A stretch of 50,907 bases of DNA from an uncultured Eubacteriales bacterium (lineage in GTDB: Bacteria > Bacillota > Clostridia > Oscillospirales > Oscillospiraceae). Positions within the stretch are counted from its first letter, which is position 1. Each line of letters begins with the position of its first letter. A program made the translations under genes and the position numbers. Below are positions 44,711 through 50,907 of this stretch, piece after piece. The stretch spans positions 1 to 50,907 of the forward strand of contig URDJ01000020.1 in NCBI GenBank assembly GCA_900546615.1, read 5' to 3'. The notes beneath the pieces were generated by a model. That model ran no database searches, had not been told where the DNA came from, and saw only the letters and a program-made list of their open reading frames with translations.

Positions 44711-45688
44711 ATGAGCGATAAAACCAGAGCGGCGCTGGCCGTGGACCTCGGCGGCTCCAAATTCATCGTCGGCTTCGTAGACAGCAGCGGCAGGGTCCTC
44801 CACAGCCACAGGGAGGAATGGCTCGACCGCAGCGATGCCGCTTCGGTGAGAAAGCAATTCATGTCCGCCATAGAAAAGGAACTCTCGACCGGCACAAAAT
44901 ACGACATCGTCGCCGCTGGCATGGTAGTCCCCGGGTTTGCGGACACCGAGAGAGGCGTCATCGTCTCCATGTCGCTGGGCGGTATGCGTGAGTGGCCGGC
45001 GGCGGAGATATTCAAAAAGGAATTCGGCCTCGACGCCTATCTCAACAACGATGCAAAGGCCTGTGCGCTGGCGGAGATGTGGTTTGGCTCCTGCCGCGAC
45101 TGTGACGACTTCATGTACATCACCGCCAGCACCGGCATCGGCGGGGCCTTTGTCCTCGACGGCAGGCTATACAACGGAGCCTTCGGACGCGCTGGCGAAG
45201 TCGGCAACTCCTTCCTCGAGCACAACGGCAGACCCAATGGACACGGCCGGCTTGGTACATTGGAGATGTACGCCGCTACCGGCGGCATGGCGCAGACCTA
45301 TCTTGAGCACGGCGGGACCGCTCCCGCCGACGGCAGGCCCGTCAACGGCGCATACATCGCCGAACGCGCCAGAGCCGGCGACAGGGCCGCGCTGGACACC
45401 TTCGAACTTGAAGGCCGATACCTGGGCTCGCTTATTGCTCAGGCCTGCAACCTGCTCGACCTTGAGAGGGTCGTCATAGGAGGCGGCATATCCCTGGCCT
45501 ACGACCTCTACAGGGACTCGCTGGAACGCACGCTGTTTGAGCAGAAATATTGGAGGGATGATGAGTTCTCTGTAGTGCCGACTGTGCTCGGCTACGAGGG
45601 AGCGCTGGTAGGCGCCGCGACTGTGGCCTATCTGGGTGTAGGCGAGCCCCTCACCCGTCCGGGATCGCCCGGGCATAAATTGCGTTAA
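44711..45688 (+). CDS. ROK-family sugar kinase lacking the zinc motif
   Basis: A 325-residue kinase-fold protein. ATP loop LAVDLGGSKFIVGFVD at the start, the sugar-binding LNNDAKACALAEMWFGSC with catalytic Asp, and ITASTGIGGAFVLDG are all present; EVGNSF holds the usual sugar-binding glutamate region. Where ROK proteins bind zinc (CxCGxxGCxE), this one has NGHGRLGTLE (about residues 175-184), with all cysteines missing. Such members can still be kinases (glucose, mannose, N-acetylmannosamine, allose) or have lost activity. It stands in the operon between two SIS genes and might phosphorylate a freed hexose. Confidence 0.82.
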   Translation: MSDKTRAALAVDLGGSKFIVGFVDSSGRVLHSHREEWLDRSDAASVRKQFMSAIEKELSTGTKYDIVAAGMVVPGFADTERGVIVSMSLGGMREWPAAEIFKKEFGLDAYLNNDAKACALAEMWFGSCRDCDDFMYITASTGIGGAFVLDGRLYNGAFGRAGEVGNSFLEHNGRPNGHGRLGTLEMYAATGGMAQTYLEHGGTAPADGRPVNGAYIAERARAGDRAALDTFELEGRYLGSLIAQACNLLDLERVVIGGGISLAYDLYRDSLERTLFEQKYWRDDEFSVVPTVLGYEGALVGAATVAYLGVGEPLTRPGSPGHKLR

Positions 45689-45707
45689 GTTTTGAGGAGG
45701 AATGGAA

Positions 45708-46847
45708 ATGTCAAACGAAATCGCAGAAAAGAACCTGCTGCTCAAGGAACTGATGCTGTCCCTCGCGGACAAGAGCGCCTGGGCGTACAACGACAGCCTT
45801 ATAGAAGGCAGCCTCAAAAAGCTCGACCGAAGCGAACTGGCCAGGTTTGAGCACATATTCTTCGTCGGCCACGGAACCTCCTATGCCACCGCGCTCTGCG
45901 CGGCGTCCTGGGGCTCCCACATAGCCAGGCTCACCAGCCGCGCCGTCGTTGCCTATGAGTTCAGGCAGTACATGGAGGACATCATGCTCGTGCCGAAAAA
46001 GAGCCTCGTCGTCGGCATCAGCTGCGGCGGCGAGACTGAGAGCGTGCGTCTCGCGCTCGGCTGCGCAAGGGACGCTGGCGCGGCGACCATGATAGTCTCC
46101 GGCGAGGGCGATATAAAGTGCGCTGAGTTCGCCGACTGGCGCGTGCTCACTGACTCCCACATCGAGCAGCGCTCCGGCACCAAGGCGGCCTCCATTTCCC
46201 ACACCTTCCTCATGGCCGCCGCCTTCAAGCTCTGCGTCCTCATCGGCAGCGCCAACGGCTCTCTCTCCGACGAGCGCGTCGCCTACTGGAACGCCTGCTA
46301 CGACGAGATGGTCGCCTCCATGAGCTGCCTGCCGGAACTCTTTGAGCGCATGAATGATGTCGCCAAAGCCTTCGCCGAGGGCGGATACGACAACTTCGCC
46401 GTGCTCGGCGCTGGTCCGAACTTCGGCACCGCACAGGAAGCGGCGCTCAAGACCTGTGAGTTCGCATGGAAATTCTGCGCCTGCGAAGAACTCGAGGACT
46501 TCCAGCACGGCCGTTTCAGAGAGGTCAACGACAACGTGGCCATACTGGTCACCTCCCCCGCCGGGAAGAATTACACCAAGACAATGGAGATACTGAATAT
46601 ATGCTGCAAGGCGGAGCTGGGCGCCTTCGTCGTCACAGACGAGGTTACAGATGAGATGCGTGGGCTGGCGAAGGTCATTGTCGAGCTTCCCAAGCTCTCG
46701 GACGAGTATCTGACCCCCTTCCTCTACATTTTCCCCTACTGGTTCTTTGGGTTCCACATAATGGAGAACGAGGGCGGCAAGGTCGGCGAAAGCCGCTATG
46801 TCTACAGGGGCGGGTTTATCGGACGCCCTGAGAATCTACCACAGTGA
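45708..46847 (+). CDS. SIS-domain sugar isomerase/deglycase-like protein (second)
   Basis: A 379-residue two-SIS-domain protein, distinct from the one at 43574. GAGGAGG is correctly spaced only for ATG 45708. First SIS: IFFVGHGTSYATALCAASWG, SLVVGISCGGETESVRLALG and HIEQRSGTKAASISHTFLMA. Second SIS: FAVLGAGPNFGTAQEAALKT, ACEELEDFQHGRFREVND. The His in FQHG and the Glu pair in the preceding helix correspond to the catalytic region of GlmS-type isomerases and FrlB. Two different SIS enzymes in one operon suggest two steps, or two related substrates. The importer genes follow after 49 bp. Confidence 0.8.
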   Translation: MSNEIAEKNLLLKELMLSLADKSAWAYNDSLIEGSLKKLDRSELARFEHIFFVGHGTSYATALCAASWGSHIARLTSRAVVAYEFRQYMEDIMLVPKKSLVVGISCGGETESVRLALGCARDAGAATMIVSGEGDIKCAEFADWRVLTDSHIEQRSGTKAASISHTFLMAAAFKLCVLIGSANGSLSDERVAYWNACYDEMVASMSCLPELFERMNDVAKAFAEGGYDNFAVLGAGPNFGTAQEAALKTCEFAWKFCACEELEDFQHGRFREVNDNVAILVTSPAGKNYTKTMEILNICCKAELGAFVVTDEVTDEMRGLAKVIVELPKLSDEYLTPFLYIFPYWFFGFHIMENEGGKVGESRYVYRGGFIGRPENLPQ

Positions 46848-46896
46848 TCTACAGGCGTGGGCCTTTGATCGATACCAAAAAAGAGGAGGATACAAG

Positions 46897-48198
46897 ATGA
46901 AAAAACTGTTAGCTTTGCTGCTTGCTCTGGTCATGGTTTTCTCTCTTGCCGCCTGCGGGCAGGAGCCTGCCGGTGACGGCGGGAACGACGGCGACGACGG
47001 CAGCACCAACGACGGGGAGGGCTACGAGCTCGTAATGTGGATGTTCTCCGACGCCACGATGAACGAGCAGGGAGAGCTCTTCGACAAATGGCGCAGCGAC
47101 TTCCTGTCGCAGCATCCCGAGGTCAAGTCCATCGAGTTCATCGCCAAGGGCGACTCCGAGCTGCTGACCGGCGTCACCGCCGGCGTCGGCCTGCCCGACG
47201 TGCTCATGTCCAGCTTCACCTACGGCCGCTCCTATCTCGACGCTGTCGACATTCTTGACCTGAGCGACCTCTACGCCGACGAGGAATGGGCCGAGGGCTT
47301 CTATGAGGACGCAGTGGCTGTTACCAATGTTGACGACGGTTACTGGGCCATCCCTTTCATGAGCTATGTTCCCCTTATCTGGCGCAACCTCGACGCTCTT
47401 GAGGCTGCCGGCATCGACCCGGCCGAGGGCGAGCCGACCATGGACGCCTTCATTGAGCACCTCAAGCAGGTCAACGATGCCGGCCTCATCGCTACCCACA
47501 GCTGGTCCGCTGGCGGCGTTTACGGCCCCGGCGCCGTCATGGGTGCGGACTTCGAGAAGTACGGCAACCCGCTCGAGATAGTGGACGGCAAGACCACCGT
47601 TGAGCCGACCGCTCTCACCCGTACCTTCGAGTACATCCTCAAGATCAACGAGCAGGGCAACACCTGGGCCTACAGCGACGACGCCGCGGTCGAAGCCTTC
47701 AAGAGCGGCGAGATGGCTTACCTCCTGGGCGGTCCCTGGGATGAGCCCGCATGGCAGCAGGCCGGCGTCAACTACGACGTCGTGCTCGTCCCGCCCTACG
47801 AGGAGGGCAGCAACGTCTACGGCGGCTTCTTCGGCTGGGACGGCTTCTACGGCATCGACAGCGGTGATGAGGGCCGCAACGAGGCCATCAAGGCCTGGCT
47901 CAAGTACCTGGGCAGCTTCGACGTCATGAAGGAGTTCACCGAGGTCATCGGCCGTCCGACTCTCCGTGAGTCCGTCATGAACGACCCCGAGGTCCAGGCC
48001 AACCCCGTCGCCGCGGTGCAGGCCAAGGGCATGGAGTACACCCGTCTGAGGATCGACTACTTCACCTATTCCTTCTACTGGATCACCCCCGTCACCGACC
48101 TTGCTGTAAAGGTCGCGGACGGCTCCATGACGCCTGAGGAGGCCGCGGCTCAGTTCGTCGAAGACCTGAACGCGCTCTACGCCGACGCCGGAGCATAA
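46897..48198 (+). CDS. Sugar-type ABC solute-binding lipoprotein
   Basis: A 433-residue lipoprotein; GAGGAGG precedes ATG 46897. Lipobox LAAC at about residues 17-20, followed by a Gly/Asp/Asn-rich linker. The body is a family 1 binding protein: VMWMFSDATMNEQGELFDKW, VTAGVGLPDVLMSSFTYGRS, YWAIPFMSYVPLIWRNLDAL, AFKSGEMAYLLGGPWDEPAW (the typical ligand hinge), and GFFGWDGFYGI. It captures an oligosaccharide or a modified sugar outside the cell and passes it to the two permeases that follow. The GC-rich codon choice suggests high expression. The hairpin after it may stabilise its message over that of the permeases. Confidence 0.92.
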   Translation: MKKLLALLLALVMVFSLAACGQEPAGDGGNDGDDGSTNDGEGYELVMWMFSDATMNEQGELFDKWRSDFLSQHPEVKSIEFIAKGDSELLTGVTAGVGLPDVLMSSFTYGRSYLDAVDILDLSDLYADEEWAEGFYEDAVAVTNVDDGYWAIPFMSYVPLIWRNLDALEAAGIDPAEGEPTMDAFIEHLKQVNDAGLIATHSWSAGGVYGPGAVMGADFEKYGNPLEIVDGKTTVEPTALTRTFEYILKINEQGNTWAYSDDAAVEAFKSGEMAYLLGGPWDEPAWQQAGVNYDVVLVPPYEEGSNVYGGFFGWDGFYGIDSGDEGRNEAIKAWLKYLGSFDVMKEFTEVIGRPTLRESVMNDPEVQANPVAAVQAKGMEYTRLRIDYFTYSFYWITPVTDLAVKVADGSMTPEEAAAQFVEDLNALYADAGA

Positions 48199-48229
48199 GC
48201 ATCCCGTAAAAAATCAAGGCACACTCAAG

Positions 48230-48267
48230 TATGGCATACTCCTCAATCTTTTGGGGAGTATGCCATA
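48230..48267 (+). promoter_or_regulatory. Hairpin between binding-protein and permease genes
   Basis: Perfect 13-bp stem (48230-48242 and 48255-48267, TATGGCATACTCC) with a 12-nt loop and no T-run after it. It may protect the upstream message from decay, as in other binding-protein operons, or cause partial termination. Confidence 0.6.
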
Positions 48268-48293
48268 TAGATACGGTGCTTACAGCGGTCAGG

Positions 48294-48362
48294 CGAACAT
48301 CTCCTTTCGCCGCTTTAAGTACTGCATCTGCTATGGTGCTAAGCGGCGAAAGGAGATGTTCG
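48294..48362 (+). promoter_or_regulatory. Long hairpin burying the Shine-Dalgarno of the first permease
   Basis: Arms 48294-48315 and 48341-48362 pair perfectly over 22 bp with a 25-nt loop. The right arm contains GAAAGGAGA, the only ribosome site for the TTG start at 48364. The stem ends one base before that start. Confidence 0.75.
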
Positions 48363-48363
48363 T

Positions 48364-49326
48364 TTGGATAATATCGAAACTTTGGAGAAGAAGTCCTTTT
48401 TCGCTCGGTTCAAGCTGTCTCTCTCGAGACACCTGCCCAGCTATATAGGACTGCTGCCGTTTTTTGCGCTTCTCATCGTCTTTGTCGTCGTGCCGATAAT
48501 CACCGGCATATGGAGAAGCTTTACAGACTGGTCGATGTCCAGCCGAAGCGAGATAAACTTTGTGGCTCTTGAGAACTACAAATATCTCCTGGCCGGCGAG
48601 GGCACCACATCAAAGCGCTTTTTGAAGTCACTGGTCAACATGGCCATATACGTCCCGATAACCGTCGTTGTCGGGATAGGCATATCGCTCATCCTTGCGC
48701 TCATAGTCACACAGCTCAAGGACAGGCTCTACAGGTTCTACCGCAGCGTCTACTATATCCCCACGGTCATTCCGGTCTTTCTCTGCGTTGCCATCTGGCA
48801 GTGGTTCATGACGACCGACACGGGCATCGTCGCCTCCCTGCTCGCAAAGCTCGGCATAGGCGAAGGCGTGACCTGGGCCGAGACCGCGGGATATGCTCTG
48901 GCAGAGGTCATCATAATCGACGTATGGAACATGATAGGCTTCAACTTCCTCATCATCCTCGCGGGAATGAAGGATATCTCCCCCGAGCTGTACGAGGCCG
49001 CCGAGATAGACGGCGCAAGTACTTTGCAGAAGATGAAGAATATTACCATCCCCCTGCTCGAGCCAGTGCTGTTCTTTGTCATAACCTACGCTTTTATCTG
49101 CGCCATACAGGTCTACGACATACCGTGGATACTCTCCGGCTACGACGACATGAACGCCGTGGGCGGTCCGGATCAGGTCATGCTCTTCCCTGTCATGGAG
49201 ATGGTCAGGAACGTATACAACGGCAGTGCGTCCGGTCTGGGCCGCGCCTGTGCAATGGGCGTCATGCTGATGCTCATTATTATGACCATCACAGCCATAC
49301 AGTTCAAGGGCAGAAAAAAGAATTAA
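48364..49326 (+). CDS. Sugar ABC transporter permease (MalF/UgpA type)
   Basis: A 320-residue membrane protein with six or so helices, starting at TTG 48364 (MDNIETLEKKSFFARFKLSL). The ABC-ATPase contact loop EAA reads LYEAAEIDGASTLQKMKNIT IPLLEP in two parts at about residues 215-240, which places it with carbohydrate importers. Other marks: GLLPFFALLIVFVVVPIITG and YSRSVYYIPTV-like YRSVYYIPTVIPVF. It forms a channel with the permease at 49339 and is served by the binding protein at 46897. No ATPase is encoded here, so a shared MsmX-type ATPase elsewhere is expected. Translation may be controlled by the stem at 48294-48362. Confidence 0.92.
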   Translation: MDNIETLEKKSFFARFKLSLSRHLPSYIGLLPFFALLIVFVVVPIITGIWRSFTDWSMSSRSEINFVALENYKYLLAGEGTTSKRFLKSLVNMAIYVPITVVVGIGISLILALIVTQLKDRLYRFYRSVYYIPTVIPVFLCVAIWQWFMTTDTGIVASLLAKLGIGEGVTWAETAGYALAEVIIIDVWNMIGFNFLIILAGMKDISPELYEAAEIDGASTLQKMKNITIPLLEPVLFFVITYAFICAIQVYDIPWILSGYDDMNAVGGPDQVMLFPVMEMVRNVYNGSASGLGRACAMGVMLMLIIMTITAIQFKGRKKN

Positions 49327-49338
49327 GGAGGCGCCGAA

Positions 49339-50175
49339 ATGCGAAAAGGTAAAAACATTGGGAAGGCTGAGGGTATCATCTTCTCTCTGCTTGGCCTGCT
49401 CTGGGCTTTCGGCTGCATTTTCCCGATCTGGAAGGTATTCTGTGCGACCTTTTCAAAAGAGACTACAAACCTTACTACGGTGATGCTGCCGGATTCCTTC
49501 AGCAACGGCATATCGAAGGTATATACCGCTCTGACCTCGGTCAACGTCATGGAAGCAACTGTAGACACAGCGATATACACCCTCATTTCGATAGTCGGCA
49601 TGCTGATAATGTGTTCGCTGGCATCGTATGAGTTCTCGTTTTACAAATTCCCCGGGAAAAAGCTGCTGTTCTCGGTGCTCATGGGCGCCATGATGCTGCC
49701 GTTCATACTGTATGTCGTGCCTCTCTACCGGTTTGTGTACCAGCTGGGTCTTACCGACACCTATCTTGGCGTGGCGATACCCATCATGATATCGCCGATG
49801 TCGGTATTTATACTGAACCAGTTCAGCGAATCGATACCGGTGTCGCTAATAGAGTCTGCACGCATAGACGGTGCCGGGCATTTCCAGATATTTTTCAGGA
49901 TTTACCTGCCATTGGTGCGCAACGGTCTCATCACGGTAACGGTACTGATGTTCCTGCGCTCCTGGGGCGCGTACATGTGGCCCGCGCTGGTCACGGGCAA
50001 CGAGATACTCCCTGTGAGCCGGACGATTGCAAACCTGCTGTCGAAGTTCTTCTATGTCGACGTCAGGGTGAAGATGGCGGCCATGCTTCTGGCAATGATA
50101 CCGCCCATGGTCATCTATGTCATCTTCCAGAAGCGGGTCATTGAGGGCATGACAATGTCCAGCGTCAAGGGCTGA
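49339..50175 (+). CDS. Sugar ABC transporter permease (MalG/UgpE type)
   Basis: A 278-residue membrane protein with six helices. AAGGAGGCG precedes ATG 49339, 12 bp after the first permease. Marks: EGIIFSLLGLLWAFGCIFPI at the start, LASYEFSFYKFPGKKLLFSV and the EAA loop IESARIDGAGHFQIFFRIYL followed by PLVRNGLITV, at about 172-200. It pairs with the MalF-type permease to import the sugar caught by the binding protein. It is the last gene of the operon and is followed by a terminator. Confidence 0.93.
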   Translation: MRKGKNIGKAEGIIFSLLGLLWAFGCIFPIWKVFCATFSKETTNLTTVMLPDSFSNGISKVYTALTSVNVMEATVDTAIYTLISIVGMLIMCSLASYEFSFYKFPGKKLLFSVLMGAMMLPFILYVVPLYRFVYQLGLTDTYLGVAIPIMISPMSVFILNQFSESIPVSLIESARIDGAGHFQIFFRIYLPLVRNGLITVTVLMFLRSWGAYMWPALVTGNEILPVSRTIANLLSKFFYVDVRVKMAAMLLAMIPPMVIYVIFQKRVIEGMTMSSVKG

Positions 50176-50208
50176 TACCGTTATAGCAAATAACTATCGA
50201 AATAAATA

Positions 50209-50240
50209 GAGGCCAGGCAATTGCCCGGCCTCTTATTTTT
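50209..50240 (+). terminator. Terminator of the eight-gene operon
   Basis: Stem GAGGCC/GGCCTC extended by GGCA/TGCC with one mismatch, followed by TTATTTTT. Confidence 0.8.
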
Positions 50241-50288
50241 GTCTTTGCCGCAGCCGCGGCCTTTCCGTTCACCCCGGCGCCGCAGGTA

Positions 50289-50846
50289 TTACTCGGCAGT
50301 CTGATTATACACGGCGATGCACTCGGCCCCGGTCTCGTCTGTATAGAAGGCCAGCATGTCTCCCTCCGCGATGGCGGAGGCGTCGGCCTCGGTCAGAGTG
50401 CCGTCCTCGACTGTATAGATGAGTATGTCGTCCGGGAGCGTATACTCCGTCGTCTCAGTGCCCGGCTCATAGAGCGTCATGTCTATGGCGGCGTAGTCGG
50501 TCGGAGCCTCGGCGCCCTCGGTAAGCGTATACAGCGTGAGGCTATAGCTGCCGTCCTCGTTTATCGCCATCACCTCGGCAACGGTCAGCTCGTCCTCGAC
50601 CGTCTCATCGGTCGTCTCATCGGTCGTCTCATCTGTGGTGTCGTCGGTCGTGTCGCTCTCATCGGTCTCTTCAGGCTCGTCAGTCTCGTCAACAACAGGC
50701 TCCTCGGTCTTCGTTACCGTGTCTGTCTCCTCAACGTTTTCCGTGGTCGCACTCTCGTCCTCCCCGGTTCCCGAGCAGGCAGACAGCAGGCCCAGGCACA
50801 GCAGCAGCGCCAGTGCAACAGCGGTGAATTTCATGTGCTTTCTCAT
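50289..50846 (-). CDS. Small acidic lipoprotein with threonine-rich repeats
   Basis: A 185-residue lipoprotein; AGGAGG selects ATG 50846 (an earlier in-frame start adds 17 residues that look like leader sequence). MRKHMKFTAVALALLLCLGL leads to the lipobox LSAC. Residues about 30-90 are low complexity, rich in Asp, Glu and Thr, with tandem TDET units (12-bp DNA repeats near 50600-50632) that form an extended stalk. Residues about 95-185 are a small beta-domain (AINEDGSYSLTLYTL, PDDILIYTVEDGTLTEADAS, GDMLAFYTDETGAECIAVY), possibly OB-like. The role is unknown; similar small lipoproteins occur in many gut Clostridia. Confidence 0.8.
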   Translation of the reverse strand: MRKHMKFTAVALALLLCLGLLSACSGTGEDESATTENVEETDTVTKTEEPVVDETDEPEETDESDTTDDTTDETTDETTDETVEDELTVAEVMAINEDGSYSLTLYTLTEGAEAPTDYAAIDMTLYEPGTETTEYTLPDDILIYTVEDGTLTEADASAIAEGDMLAFYTDETGAECIAVYNQTAE

Positions 50847-50907
50847 GATGTGTCCTCCTTGTATTATAGAGTAGTAGTTATTAAAGCCCCTCTCCAAGGG
50901 CTGTGCT

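Noticed and set aside
50600..50640. 12-bp tandem repeats as a minisatellite or phase-variable tract
   Set aside because: They encode the acidic TDET stalk of a lipoprotein; the number is low and the unit is a multiple of three, so frame switching would not follow.

Overview
The window looks like chromosome of a gut-type, low-oxygen Firmicute of the class Clostridia, probably near the Oscillospiraceae. This is inferred from the large Bacillus-type SRP RNA directly upstream of dnaX, a SpoIIQ-like M23 protein, S-layer-homology (SLH) proteins, ABC sugar importers without their own ATPase, a radical SAM protein and fairly GC-rich coding. I could not run any database search, so the taxon is an inference.

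Region 1 (1-11.4 kb) is accessory and decaying. It holds secreted and lipid-anchored proteins: a partial lipoprotein at the left edge, a secreted caspase-fold protein, a small peptidoglycan-binding protein, a propeller plus solute-binding lipoprotein, and a second propeller lipoprotein interrupted by an in-frame amber codon. Two XRE-regulator loci are paralogous. One has lost most of the regulator by a deletion between short direct repeats but keeps the caspase-like gene; the other keeps the regulator and seems to lack the caspase-like gene. A sigma factor / anti-sigma / secreted protein operon follows (9.0-10.8 kb).

Region 2 (10.9-13.9 kb) is the end module of an integrative element: a sigma-region-4-like protein whose Shine-Dalgarno lies in a 16-bp stem, a small conserved-looking protein and a large serine recombinase. 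It stops next to tRNA-Ala(CGC), which has a 25-bp fragment of itself 99 bp away.

Region 3 (13.9-31.6 kb) is mostly core: SRP RNA, dnaX, ybaB, a heterodimeric ABC exporter, tRNA-Val(GAC), a SpoIIQ-like protein, an SLH protein broken by TGA, the trmL-pgk-tpiA-gpmI-eno operon, a glycosyltransferase, a radical SAM protein and an FMN-dependent 2-hydroxy-acid oxidase.

Region 4 (31.6-40.2 kb) holds a GLUG/SLH surface protein sharing 269 identical bases with the broken SLH gene 10 kb away, and an overlapping glycoside operon on the minus strand (GH1, GH36 alpha-galactosidase with an in-frame TAG, peptidase T, GPH sugar symporter).

Region 5 (40.3-50.9 kb) holds a LysE exporter, a MarR regulator and an eight-gene operon: a NagB-fold protein without its usual DGH motif, a PfkB kinase, two SIS-domain proteins, a ROK kinase without its zinc cysteines, and a sugar ABC importer (binding protein and two permeases). 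The gene mix resembles fructosamine/Amadori-product (frl) or amino-sugar pathways but is not a standard one. Its promoter carries a perfect 11-bp inverted repeat over the -35 box, and the first permease Shine-Dalgarno sits in a perfect 22-bp stem. This operon is the best candidate for an undescribed system in the window.
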